Assembly: GCA_034620365.1 (NCBI GenBank)
Contig: JAQGEQ010000314.1
Location: 434,001-498,000 of the forward strand
DNA: 64,000 nucleotides
Direction: 5' to 3'
From: Pegea sp. RAD2-039
Taxonomy: Eukaryota; Chordata; Thaliacea; Salpida; Salpidae
The position numbers were made by a program, and so were the translations under genes. Under the pieces are notes generated by a model. The model saw only the letters and a program-made list of their open reading frames with translations, made no database searches and was not told the origin of the DNA. Of this stretch, positions 13,901-26,045 are shown one piece after another (position 1 is the first letter of the stretch; each line of letters starts with the position of its first letter).

Positions 13901-16900
13901 CTGTTATCAGTCATATAAAACGCTCTCTACTTAATGATAGAAAAATATTTGAAGCTATTTTCATTCTTGATTAAATATAATTATTCTATGAAAGCTCATA
14001 AAAGTTTGCAATTGAAAAACAGTGAATTTTAATGGTTATTGCTTTAAAATTTCTGTCTTTTGAGTTTACTAAAGTGAGAAAAACATACATTGTTCCATCT
14101 TATACCTGTGTAAAAATCTTAAAATGCTTTTTTTATTGAATGCAATCAAAGCACAGCGTTATTTATTAAAAGCTTTAAAAAAGGGTTTGTAAGACCACAC
14201 TATACAATTAGATACTTTGCTTAATGAATTGTTTGTATTTGTATACTAAATGATATAGTTGAATTCACACACAAAGATTTAAAGCTTGAGAAATTGCAAA
14301 TTGCTATTATATCTTTTACGTTTTGTAGTTGTGAACTGGAAGTAAAGTAAATATTAAAGTAAAAAGTATATTTTTTCAACAGCTTCATAATTTTTCAGTT
14401 TAAGTTTGATAATATAGATTAAGTATAAACTATTTTGATAATAATTGTCTAATAATTATTCAGTTTAATTTCAATTTGAATATGAATAGCAAAAGAGTAT
14501 TATTTTAACATAAATACATTGACATAACAGATATACTCTAATGGTTTTTAACCTTTTAATTGCAACTATTAACTTAAATACAATAAGAAATGTAGAAAAA
14601 TTGAGTAATTGTCAAAATATTTTATTTTAATTAGATACTTTTTGAATTATTTGTTTTTATAATTGCTTTATTATTAACAAAACAAACTTTATTAAAACAC
14701 TATAAGACGGTACAAGCCAAAAAAGATAAAACAGCAATTTGCCAAACTAGAATTTTTTTCTGAACTTTTTTAATTTCTAAGAAATGATAAAAATCTTGTA
14801 ATACTAGTACAAATATCTTTTGTTAACTTTCAATTGGCAACATTAACTAAAGTAGCTCCTCCTATAAAGAAATAGCTGGTTCATTATTTATGAATAGAAA
14901 AACTTTTGTTAAATCTGTAGCTTATGTTTGATATTACTTTCAAACTAATTGTACAAAGCCAAAAATGTAGATACAACAGCTTATTGACAAAAAGTTTTAA
15001 TTTGGACTTATTTAAATTTTTATATAGAATTAATGAGATTATTCAAATTACCATTTCTATTAAATTATTAGTTAGTTGAATGATTCATTTATTAGCAGCT
15101 ATCATAAATTTAAATCTAAAGTAAGTTTTGTATTAATGTACACGATATTATGCAAAATAAAAAAAGTTTGAATAATTAGAGAATTGATAAAAAACTTTTA
15201 AATATTAAAACATTTTCACCTTAAAAAACTCAGCAATTTATTATCAGCTTAAATCTATCTTTACCGTACAGAAGTCTTTAATTAAACCATTCAAATCTGT
15301 AACGCTTCGTCAATGGCTAAATTTCTATAGAGGTATTTTAAATATGAATTGACTTTAGGGTACCTTATTATAATTTAGTTTGTAGTTTAACTTGATGATA
15401 TTATAAAGTAGCTAAACAAATATTGTTATACAAACTTATTCTTTAAATCATCCAAGTTTTATGTTTAGTGAGGTAATTATTTAATGTTATGAGTTCTTTA
15501 GAGAAAAGTTATTTCTATAAAACTCAACTTATTATATAGTTTCTTGATCAATCAATAATTAATTTAAAGTATAAATTATTTAATAAATTTAGTCTCAAAG
15601 GTTTAAACAGTTGTATTAATTTCAAATTTTCATGTTTTTAAATGTGATTCCAGTTCACAACAAACATGTAACCAATTACAACCACTTCCATACTTACTTA
15701 TTATTGATTAAAATGAATAGAATTTATTATCTAAAAGAGAAAAGATATTTTTGTTAAGCTTTTTAAATTCATATAATCATGAAACACAGAGTGCATTCAG
15801 TCAAAAAACTTTTAATGTCTTATATTTAAGAATCCTTTGAAACAGAAGTGAGTCTTATCTAAATTTAATAATCTCTTAGTGAATAAAAGATGTAATCTTA
15901 GCACAGTATTTTCAAACAGAAATTCTATTTAAAGTATCAATGCCTAGTTTATTTAGTTTTGATTAATATTGAGACTGATAATCTATATACAGTATTTAGA
16001 AAATCAAAAGTTTGAGTTTAATGTAGTACAGAATCTTAATTATACATTTTTTATATTAGCAAAGGTACTTTTAAAAATATGACATTAAAAGCTGTGATCT
16101 GACTGTCATTTGACAAGAAAATATTCTTTTTATTTTAATGTATTTAATGGATATACGATTAAAACACATTTTACACTTATCTAAATATAATTTTTTCGGT
16201 ATATTTGGAAAAATTATTTATATTTTACCGTTATAGCTTCCTTAACACTAACTTAACAATTCAAATAAATATTTAAAACAATTATTAACTATTTCTATCT
16301 AAGTATATAAAAACGATAAAAAAGTTACTATCAACAGTGCAACAACATTAAAAACGAAATCTTTGAAATAAATTTAAACTTACTAGTATATCGATAAACT
16401 CTTAATACAACAATTTGTATATTTACGAAACAAAATAATCATGTTTAACTTTTAAAGTTAAACAATACACTAGTAATACTTATATATTTGAAATTACTAA
16501 AACTAACAGTCTCTATGCCCAAACTCATGAACTAGAAAAATTAGATGAATTATTAATGACATTTGCTTAGTGATTGCGTTGTTCTATGTCATACATATAT
16601 TGTTTTAATTATATGAAAGAATAACAAAGTCTGTATCTATTTCTTATGACTTTTTTCTAGATATTTTTGTAAACAAACAACAGTGAAAAAGCTATTATTA
16701 AAAGAAGGTTTTAGTATAGTTCTAAACCTTCAAATTTTGAGATTAATCAATTATGTTAGTATTGATTTTGTTGTTACTATTATTTTTCAAAAAAAAAGCC
16801 TTTTCTCAGATAGTCAATAAATATATTCCATTCTGGAAATAAGAAAAAGATTTAAGTTTAATTAATGTGAAGTTTATGTTAAAATAAAAGAAAGTTTATA

Positions 16901-18384
16901 TAGAGAAATGTAAAGATAAAGTTCTTAAAATTTGAATTTAAATTATTTTTGAGATATTAAAAAATGAAAGGTTTAAAACCAGGAAATTTAATTTATATTA
17001 AATAGTAAAACATTGAAATGTATTTCATTGAACATTTTAATAATATCTTTTAGGGCTTTCTTGCTATATACACTTTTGAAATTTCGATGGTTATGAAGTT
17101 TAGAGAATTTGAAGTTAAAAAAAGTTTGATTGTAAGTAAATGTATTTTATAAACTGTTTGCAACCAAGAAAGGCATAAGTTGAAATTGGAAACAGCTCAA
17201 CATGTTAAGCTTAAATATTGAAATAATCAACTAGCATCAATTGACTTGTAAATTTGAGAATATTTTATGTATGACTGTAAAACTATTGAACAAAATTCAT
17301 TCTATTTTAGATGAAAAATAATTAAAAAAAAAGGTTATTTCTTCAGCTAAATTTAGTTAGCTTTTTACTTGTTTCACTAAATTGTAATTGGTGCTTTTTC
17401 ATTAATATTTTGTTTTGTCTTAAAATAAAAATTATAGAGTTTGATATTTTTTTTTACTTTTATCTACAACTAATAGATGTTTCTGCGTAATGTTTTCATT
17501 TTTTGCTTTCTTAATCAAATATATAAAAAATTGAGCTTTTTTCAAAACATTTTTTTTTGAAATGTTTTATAAATTGACAAATTACAAATTTTTATGCAAT
17601 ATAACTGCTACATATATACTCTAGAAACATATTGTTTACCCAAACTAAAATATTTTCTTCTTATTTATTAGTGATACTGTACTATTGTTTTCTTTTAATT
17701 TACGTAAGATATTAAATGACGTTATTTCCTATGTTTTATTATATAGGTTACTCACCAGCAACTGATACTCAGTAAGCTATACCGTGGAAATTAGTCAGTT
17801 TTTTTAATTTCAAGAACAAGTTTTAGTGATATTTCTAGGAGGTTAATTGTTAAAAAACTTTAAAAGTTTTGGGCTAGTAGAATTTTTACAGCTGCTTTTA
17901 TATACCCAGTAATATAAGACTTAGTAACGAAAGTTAATTTTGTAAATACTTAAAAATGTTGTGAAATTCATAAATAATAGTTTGTAAAATGTTATGTAAC
18001 ATTTTTAAATTACAGTCAATAGAAAGGTACTTGAAAATATTTTTGTTTTTTACGTTACAAGAAAAAGGAAGCGACGATTTGTTTATATTATTACCCAGCT
18101 TGGTTTATTCTTAATAAAATCTATTTTTTGAAAGAATTATTTATCAACATATAAATTATTTTTATCTCGGTTTAATTAAAGTTATAAAAATCTTATTCTT
18201 AGACAAATTTTATTATATTTATTTGAAATATATTTTTACTTTTTTATATAAAGTTTTGATGCTAAATGTCTCAACAGGTAGCTTAATATTTCTAACTTAG
18301 TAGAGACAATTTTATCTATAGCTATAATAAAGTTTCAAAAAAGAATTCTGTCTCCATCCACAGTATCACACCCTAAGTATTAAG
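10998..18384. other. AT-rich spacer between divergent RBMS and EPAC genes
   Basis: About 7.4 kb with no exon chain that I can support and no TGACGTCA octamer. It must contain the 5' ends and promoters of both flanking divergent genes. A short GC-richer island at about 13190-13365 carries two CTCF-like motifs; the rest is featureless poly-A/T-rich DNA. The open frame at 13117-13329 starts at TTG, has no exon partners, and is not credible as a gene. Confidence 0.55.
13312..13361. promoter_or_regulatory. Pair of CTCF-like motifs in divergent spacer
   Basis: GCCCCCACTAGCGG at 13312-13325 (a reverse-strand, imperfect CTCF-like core) and CCGCTTGGTGGCGC at 13348-13361 (forward, good core) sit 22 bp apart in otherwise AT-rich DNA. 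They are roughly a third of the way between the RBMS and EPAC start codons. An insulator role is inference from motif and position. Confidence 0.35.
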
Positions 18385-19947
18385 ATGTTTGTGGAAAGCG
18401 ACTATATGGAAATGGATAATGTAGTAAAACCTACTAACAAATTGAACTCACAGAAATGGAAGCCATCTTTATCACCTTCCAAGCCACGAATAATAATTGA
18501 TTCAGATGAAGATGATTATACTGATATGGAAATAAGAGTACGACCCCAGAAACCGTTACAGTCATCGTCAAGTCCGCCGCATGTTCCTATCATAAAAATA
18601 AATTCAAGAAGTTCAACAACAGGTCAAATAGAAATAGGAGGTTACTCACAAAACCAGGATTGTGATGATTATGAAATACTAAGTGCGATAAAAAGAACTG
18701 AAGAAGTAGAAGATGTCTACGCAGAGATGAAATCATGTGACAAATACAAACCAATCTCTAGTTTTGAGTCCTCAACACTCAAATCTAAAAGTGACCCTCA
18801 TATAAAATCAGTTGCTACAGAAACAGATGTAGCTACACAACAAATGAAAACTTCTCGCTCTTTCGTCAACAAACCAGACACTGGTAATGATTTTCGCGAG
18901 CGTCTTGGTGGCTTCTCGACGAAGCGGACTTCTCCTGTTAGAGTGAAACGTGGAAACACGTTGAAGGAGTTTTCAAACCCAGCAGCGTTTGCTGCTCGAA
19001 AATATTTGGAGCTGAACAAATTTGAAAAAGGGTTTAATGAGATAAGCATCGAAGAAAACCGTCTTAAAAAGAAGAAACAAAGGTCAATGACAATGAGAAA
19101 TCTTTATACATCGCGTGGTAGGACTCCAGATTCACAATCTCAGCATAGTTTGGATCATGGATATGTCGAATGGTTGGCTAAAACCAAACATGACTCGAAT
19201 GAAGGTGATGTTGGTCTTCAGATGACTGGAGAGAGTCGCGCAGAAGTCATTGAAACGATGCAATTATCCAAAAGTAGTAAAGAAATCGATAAATTATGTA
19301 AGAAGCAGATGAAACGATCCACCCCAAATCTTATAAAGTCCAAAAAGAGTATCTTTTCGTGGACTCCGAATAAGAAGAAAAGTCAGAATAACGGAAACAA
19401 TAACATCGGTTGGAACGATTCGAAGATGTTCTTAGGGACTGGGTCACAGACTCTTCATAACCCAAAGAAGAAGAAGACACTAACGATGACGTTGCGATTG
19501 AAAAATCGATCTGATTCGAAGTTATCGCGAAATAATCACGTCATGAATGGGAATAAAGAAGAAGATTCAAAGTTGGAGAAGAAAAACTCTTTTAATATCT
19601 CAAAAACGATGTCTTTGGAACGGATCTTTTCTGGAAAGTTTCAAAAGAGACCTATGCCCAGTGACGTCATGACTTCGAGAGAGGATTTGTTCAAAGAAAA
19701 GAGTTTGGAAGATTTGATATTTTTTGATCATCATCAACTGTTGTCTGGCTTCTCGCGGCGGAGATCAGCGAGAAACGCTTCAAATCGATTTGGAAGAAAA
19801 AAGAGTCAGAACTCGACGAGGAAGAGAGCAGATTCAAGTAAGCTCTTTGAAACCGGAAGATGTGGTGATGAGGAAGATACACCGGAAGTTATGACGCCTC
19901 CCTCTTCTCGATTAACTCCCAATCGAGAACTCTTGACCAGTTTAGCG
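18385..19947 (+). other. Disordered 521-aa N-terminal exon of EPAC with YxxM motifs
   Basis: A single long exon opens at ATG 18385; an in-frame TAA at 18328 and an acceptor-like site at 18361-18363 lie just upstream. It ends at the donor GCG|GTGAGA in phase 0, matching the phase-0 acceptor at 20106 that leads into the DEP exon. The open frame would otherwise run on to a stop at 19993. The sequence is Ser/Lys/Arg-rich and low in hydrophobics. Acidic-flanked tyrosines recur near the N-terminus: DYMEM (Tyr7), DDYTDM (Tyr45), DDYEIL (Tyr96) and DVYAEM (Tyr112). One in-frame TGACGTCA is present (SDVMTS). The join to EPAC is inferred from phase and lack of another partner; an independent gene cannot be fully excluded. 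Confidence 0.65.
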
Positions 19948-22900
19948 GTGAGATCTACATCTGTAATCTTCAGACATAAAAAGATTTGTTTTTAGGAAGA
20001 TCGAATTGAAGATGAATTTGAAGATAATCTTCTTGAAAACAAATCGAACGTAAAAAAATAATCAAATTTTAATTCCGTTAAATAAAACGAAATTTGAAAC
20101 TTCCAGAAACCGATCATGAGTGTCTTAGGAGCTGCAAAGATCTTGTTCCGTCGTCTGCATTCTAATGAGCCCTGTACAGTTCCTAGAAATGAATCTAGAA
20201 CATGCGTTTGTAAAAAGTCAGGTTAGTATTTCATAATTTCATCTTAAACGGAATAAAACTTTGTTACTTTTGTCTCCAAGACCACAAGATACATCTGCAG
20301 AGGTTTGAATATCTTAAAAAGGTTTCTGATAGTTGCTGAAGTCAGTCTTTTGCCAACCAACAAATGCTGTTTATAAAGAAAGAGAAATTAGGGAAACCAT
20401 TACCAATAACTGTCCTTTCCTTGGGTACCAGGGCAAAAACTAACAAAAAATCAACATCTAGAGATATGTAGAAAAAGGGGTCCATATTTAATGACAGATT
20501 ATGGGGCTAGGGTTCCTTTTCAGATATTTTCAGACCTCTAGCTACATTAAATTCCTGAAAAATAAAAGATTTGTGACAATAATGAAATATTGCCGATTAT
20601 TTTATTAAAAAAGTTGATAAAATTATCAACAATTTAAATTTCTAATTTTCGATACTTTATATCGATTTATAACTTTTATCGTTTTTTTTAAGTTGAGGGA
20701 AGAAAACTGGTTGATTGGTTGTTGCAATGCGTAAAATCTGTTTATGAAAACGGAACAAATGGTTACGATACGAACAGATTAACAGTTATCGGTATGTGGC
20801 AGGTCTTACTTGAAAAATCACTTCTGATTACTGGTAAGTGAAGAATTTGACTTTTTTAATTAAAATTTGGTAACTAGTAGCAACTACAAAACATCCTATA
20901 AGTATATTCGATTAAATCGATGCTGTGACGCGATCGCGTTTACGCCATAATTGCAACAATCAAAGTAAGAACCGCTCGACGCAGCTAATGACGTCAATTT
21001 GAATGTCATCACACACATTTCAACTAGAAAAATATTTTGACAAATGGACTGACTACAAAATTGCTTGCTGTTGTCATAGAGACGGAAAACGCGCGTTTCT
21101 TCGATGAAAAATTGAATTTCTCATTCGCGCACGATGTCTCAGGAGACTATACATCGGCGTGCAAAGAAGCGCGGGTGAGTGAAGCGCGATGTTGCCGGTT
21201 GTCATAGTGATGATTACGCAGATGATCTTCATAAGTTCGGGCGTCATCACATCGAAAAGTTTAGAAGAAATTGAAGCGTTCGATCTACTCCAATCAGAAG
21301 CTTTTGACGCGCTTTTTCGCGCTGCTCTTCGTAAAGCGTAAGTCGTCAATTACGCTTCTACCAGTTGCCATGACAACCAAGTCGATATCATCACACAGAC
21401 CACGTGAACGTTCTCTTGACGACCTACAACGGATCTACAACGAAATCGTCGAAATTAAATCGCTCTCAGTGCTTCAGGACTCGGTTAGTGACGTCACAAG
21501 CGCGATCACGTGATACTGAGTGTCGTTTATAGGTGAAGCGCGAATTGGCGCGAGTCGCCCAAATTCTAGTCTTTCAACAAGCTAACAGCATTGGTGAGTC
21601 GATGACGTCACTAAGTCGCGACGGATCACCTTTTAGTGAACGAATAAGCAAAAAATGTGCTGTAACAAAATGGTTGTTGGTGGTTGCTATGCCAACAGCG
21701 ACAGTTAATTAGACTTATCGATTTCACTATAAAATAATTTTTCTTTTAAATACTTAAGTTTTTTGGCAGCTGATTTTTTGGGTTTTGGACCAATTAGTAG
21801 TTTATGGTTTAAAAGTTTGAAAATATGTTTTTGAAATCTTAGTAGAAAATTAAAAAAGTTAATTTGTAAAACAGTTTTCAGGCAAGGAGATGATGGTGAT
21901 TGTTGGTATGTGGTTCTTAAAGGAAGTTTTGATGTAATAGTCGATAACAAGGTAAATAACTTACTTATTTTACAATGTTTACATTAGTCTTGTTGATGTA
22001 AGCATATTTTTATGCTAGATGACATCACTATAAGCTGACTTAATACTTAATAAAGTTCATTAAATCATTAAACTAAAAACTATTTGATTTTGTAATCAGA
22101 AGTTTTCCTTTAATTATAATTTAACCAATTAAAGGTATAGATGAACGTTATTGAATTAGTAACTAATATTTTAGTTAAATTAGGTAAATTTCATGAGTAA
22201 ATTTACAACCATTATTTTTATAGATGAAATATACCCTCAAAATACTGTTTTCTTAAATGCTAGAAAATTAATAAAAAAAATTTAAACATTTTGGAGTAAC
22301 TAACCATAAAGAAATAAAAAAGATTTTTAAATTACAAAATGTCAATGTCGATTTGTATTCAGAGATACAGGCTTTAGTCAACTTGATCTTATAATAATAC
22401 ATACATAATTTATATTTTATTGTTTTACAGAGAGTGCATTGTATGTACCACGAAGGTGACGAATTTGGGAGGCTTGCATTGGTCAAGAAAAAGCCAAGGG
22501 CAGCTACTATTATTACCAACGAAAATGATAGTCAGCTTTTAAGTATTAGTAAACAAGATTATGAACGGATATTAAAGGTTTTTATCAAAAATTTAGCTTG
22601 AATAAATTCAATAAAGGCTGATGAATAAGTTATATTGATGATAACATATAGTGACGTAGTGTATACGTACATTGTAGATAACTGATAAGTGCTTCTTTGA
22701 TAAAATTATTTTTCAATTAAAACAGTTTATCAAAAATTAGTTACCTAATTTCAGTTCTTCAATATTTGATGATTTTGTGATAAATTTTGATTAACTTTCT
22801 ATAACTGTTAGATTAAAAACAATCAGTAATTGTTGTGATTTTATAAAAGCTTACATAAAATATTCTTCACATTCTTGTAATAAGTGACACAATGACCAAC

Positions 22901-25414
22901 ATCTTGGCAGTTTAATTTGTCACTAAATATTAATCTGAAAAAAGAAATCCATTTTTATAATTAGAATAATCATAATTATGTCTTTTCAGGATGCAGAAGC
23001 AAATACTATCTCATTGAAAGAAAACAATGAAACAGTTTTAATTTTTCAAAAAACAGAATTGACTGAAGAATTGACTGAAGAATTGACTGAAATCGATAAA
23101 GGGTATACAATATCTTCAGGTATATACTTTGTTTATAATTTCAATAGAAATTTATTAAAAATACAATTGATACCATAATATGAAATTCTATTTTCGCCAT
23201 TTGTTTGGTTAAATGAACTCATAAAAACAACTTTAAATTCTCCTAAAAAACATTTCAATTGAAAGTCAACTGACTTATTGGCATTCTGACTTAAAACTTC
23301 TCAAATAAAAAACCAAAATCCAAGAAGACTTGATCTATAGACATGATCTTCTTCTGAATATTTCATTAAAAATCTTTTTTTTTCAGGAAAACCTGAAAAG
23401 ATTTTGGAGTACATCATCAGAAACTCTGTAGTAGATAGATCAGCTGATTTTGATACAGAAACTTTTATCCTCACTTATTGCACATTTATGAGTTTTAAAG
23501 ATCTCTGTAGGATCTTATTAAGTCTTTATCAATCCACTAAGGAAGGGGACCTGAAGTTGGCTCTGAGTATGAAGAGGAAAGTGATTTATTTCGTTGTCAG
23601 ATGGAGCTACATCTACACGGATCACTTTCATCATCAAATGGCTCAAAGTAGTTTTCTCCAGGTGATCTTTATCATCAACATCATCAACATCTAAGACTTC
23701 TTATTTAGGAGCTCGAAAGATTAATCTTAGAAGATACCAATAAAGATGAACAATTTTCACAACTAATATTAGATTTCAATAATATTCGAGAAGAGTAAGT
23801 TGTGAGTTTCATGATGTCATCAAAAGATGACGTCATTTTGTGCTACAGAAGAGTTGTAGAGAGTTTTTCTGATCTGAGTGAGAAAAGACGAAAGAATAAA
23901 TTTGATGAAATGCAATTAGAGATTTATATGAGCGATTTTGCTTCGATTGTAATAAAAACGTCTCTTCAGATGACGGTAACGACTTCATCTTCATCATTTA
24001 ATCTTCTAAAATGATCTTATAGGTCACAGAAGTAATTCAGGTTGCTTCCAAGAAGCTAAGGATTCTAGAATCTCAAACTTTGAAGTTATATGAATGGAAA
24101 GAAGACGGAGGTAACGAACCATTTTAGCTAAAGTCCATTTTTGGCACAACACTAATTTTTCTCTAGAACTAGTTTGTCTTCCCGCCAAAATGTCTTCAGT
24201 GGCAACTTTAATTTCAGTTAACAGTCGACTTTATCTACCGAATGCTGAAGTCGATGTGACCATGGTAACTTGTTGTCATGACATCACAATTGTTTAATTA
24301 ATCATTGATGTGATTTCAGTTGAAGTTCCCTTTTGAAAATAATGTCAAATTAAATGAAGAAAATTTCCTGGAGTTCCTCGAGACCAGCTCAAACGAACTG
24401 GCTTTTGCTATTACTGAATATGATGTCAATCTTCTAAATAACATCCATCCAGTAATTGATCTTTTTAATCTTTGATAAACGCAAGATACCTTCCAAAAAA
24501 TCTTTCTACAACAGAGTTTATTTTGTTTTCCAGCTGGAATATATTTTCAGTATTTTTGGACCATATAATTTTAACGAAGTTATTTCAAATCTAAACTTGT
24601 TTAGTCGCCGTTTCAATGAACTTGCTTATTGGGTTCCTACTGTGATCTGTACTTGTCAATCAATAACTTTACGGGCCTCTTTGATTAGAAAATTTATCAA
24701 AATTGCCATAGGGTTAGCTTAAAATATATAAAGTTAGGTTGTTCGAAAGCTAACAATACATTTACAGCTTGAAAAAGATCCACAACCTAAACGCCTTTCT
24801 GGCAATAACTATTGGAATTGGAAATCAAAGTGTTATTAGGTTACGAAATACTTGGAGTAAAGTTCCTGTAAAATACAGAAATCTATTTTTTGATGCTGAA
24901 AAACTACTTGTAAAGATTCGATTCGTTATTTAACTACTTCACTAAATTATTTGTTCATCAGGACCCTTCTAGAAATCATAGAGCGTATCGCAAGTATGAA
25001 GCAGTTGTTGACGGCGCTCGTATTCCTTACTTTCCTCTTATACTCAAGGATTTAACTTTTAAACACGAAGGCAATTTATCATGGAAAGACAAAATGTTGG
25101 ATTTTGATAAAATGGTCAGAAACTTTTCTGAATTTATTAATTAGTGAATAATTCCAACTAAAGTTTTGTTTTATTACAGAGTTGGCTTTCTAATTTGATT
25201 ATAAAAGTTTGTCAGACACAATTTAGCGAATTAGGTAAGTGGTTTACATATGATTACGTCATTACGATTAACTTTTTCAAATATCTAAACAGTTTCTGAT
25301 GAATCTATAGAAGAAAAAGAACTGGAGAAAGCAAGGAAGCATGTACAAAATCTTGTTGTGATCATGGACCAAAAGAACTTGAACACAAGATCAAATTTAT
25401 TGGAACCCAGATGA
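18385..25414 (+). CDS. RAPGEF3/4-like: EPAC-type cAMP-regulated Rap guanine-nucleotide exchange factor
   Basis: Twenty-one coding exons close in frame to 1328 aa: 18385-19947, 20107-20221, 20693-20833, 21080-21174, 21222-21337, 21399-21483, 21533-21593, 21875-21951, 22431-22577, 22990-23119, 23387-23661, 23709-23794, 23849-23975, 24023-24110, 24167-24264, 24320-24451, 24534-24712, 24768-24909, 24962-25114, 25180-25234, 25293-25414. Domain order is EPAC: DEP (about 530-640, with GMWQVLLEKSLLIT), one cNMP-binding domain (about 700-815; phosphate-binding cassette EGDEFGRLALVKKKPRAATI keeps the phosphate-contact Arg), DAEANT hinge, REM (about 843-960), RA-like (about 1005-1068), CDC25 homology domain (about 1075-1300, with DPSRNHRAYRKYEA and FTHEG-like FKHEG). 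It should load Rap GTPases with GTP on cAMP binding. One cNMP domain makes it EPAC1-like in layout. Oddity: a 521-aa disordered N-terminal exon absent from vertebrate EPACs (see separate entry). Confidence 0.93.
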
Positions 25415-26045
25415 TAGAACATTTCATCTTTTCTGCCTTATGTCTTAAATATTTAAACTTTTTGTTTTAACCAAGCTTTGTATGTCAAAGAGTTTTTTCT
25501 CTGGTGTTTGATAAATTCATTTATAAAGAATTTTATCAAGTTTATTTTTATGAGCTTAGAGTTGAAGTAAGTTAGATGGAAGTGAACATAAAATGCAATA
25601 TTTTTTATCAACGATTTTTCTGTTAATATCACTCCTAAACGTCAAGCCAAAACCTTTCTAAATGACAAGAGCATATTGTTTTTGTTATTTACATATCTTG
25701 TTTTTGTATCTTTTCTTGTTTCAAGCGTTCATTGATGATAAATGATACAAGAGATAAGAAGTTTACTGATAATAAAAGCACATCACAGAAACACTTTGAG
25801 TTATATTTATTTTTTAATCTTGATATTATCAAATTTTTGGACTTTGAGCTGTGACTCGCTGAAGGGTAATGGAGTCCTTCAAAAAACTTTCAAAGTGAAA
25901 CATAAAATCACTAAACTGATAATCTGATTCGAAAAACCAGAACACAAAGAAACATAAAACTATGAATATTAGATGTAAGATGTAACAGAGAAAGATGTGA
26001 TATATTAAACTCGTGTTGTTGATATCCTTTGAGAGAATCGTCAAG
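25415..26045. other. Tail-to-tail intergenic spacer (3' UTRs)
   Basis: Between the EPAC stop (+) and the stop of the minus-strand unknown gene. It is AT-rich and must hold both 3' UTRs, which may overlap. No other coding signal is seen; the open frames at 25742-25927 (+) and 25829-26044 (-) overlap each other and look random. Confidence 0.55.

Noticed and set aside
18385..19995. Treating the 536-codon frame as a separate single-exon gene
   Set aside because: A donor at 19948 in phase 0 matches the phase-0 acceptor of the DEP exon, which otherwise lacks a start; kept as a lower-confidence alternative.
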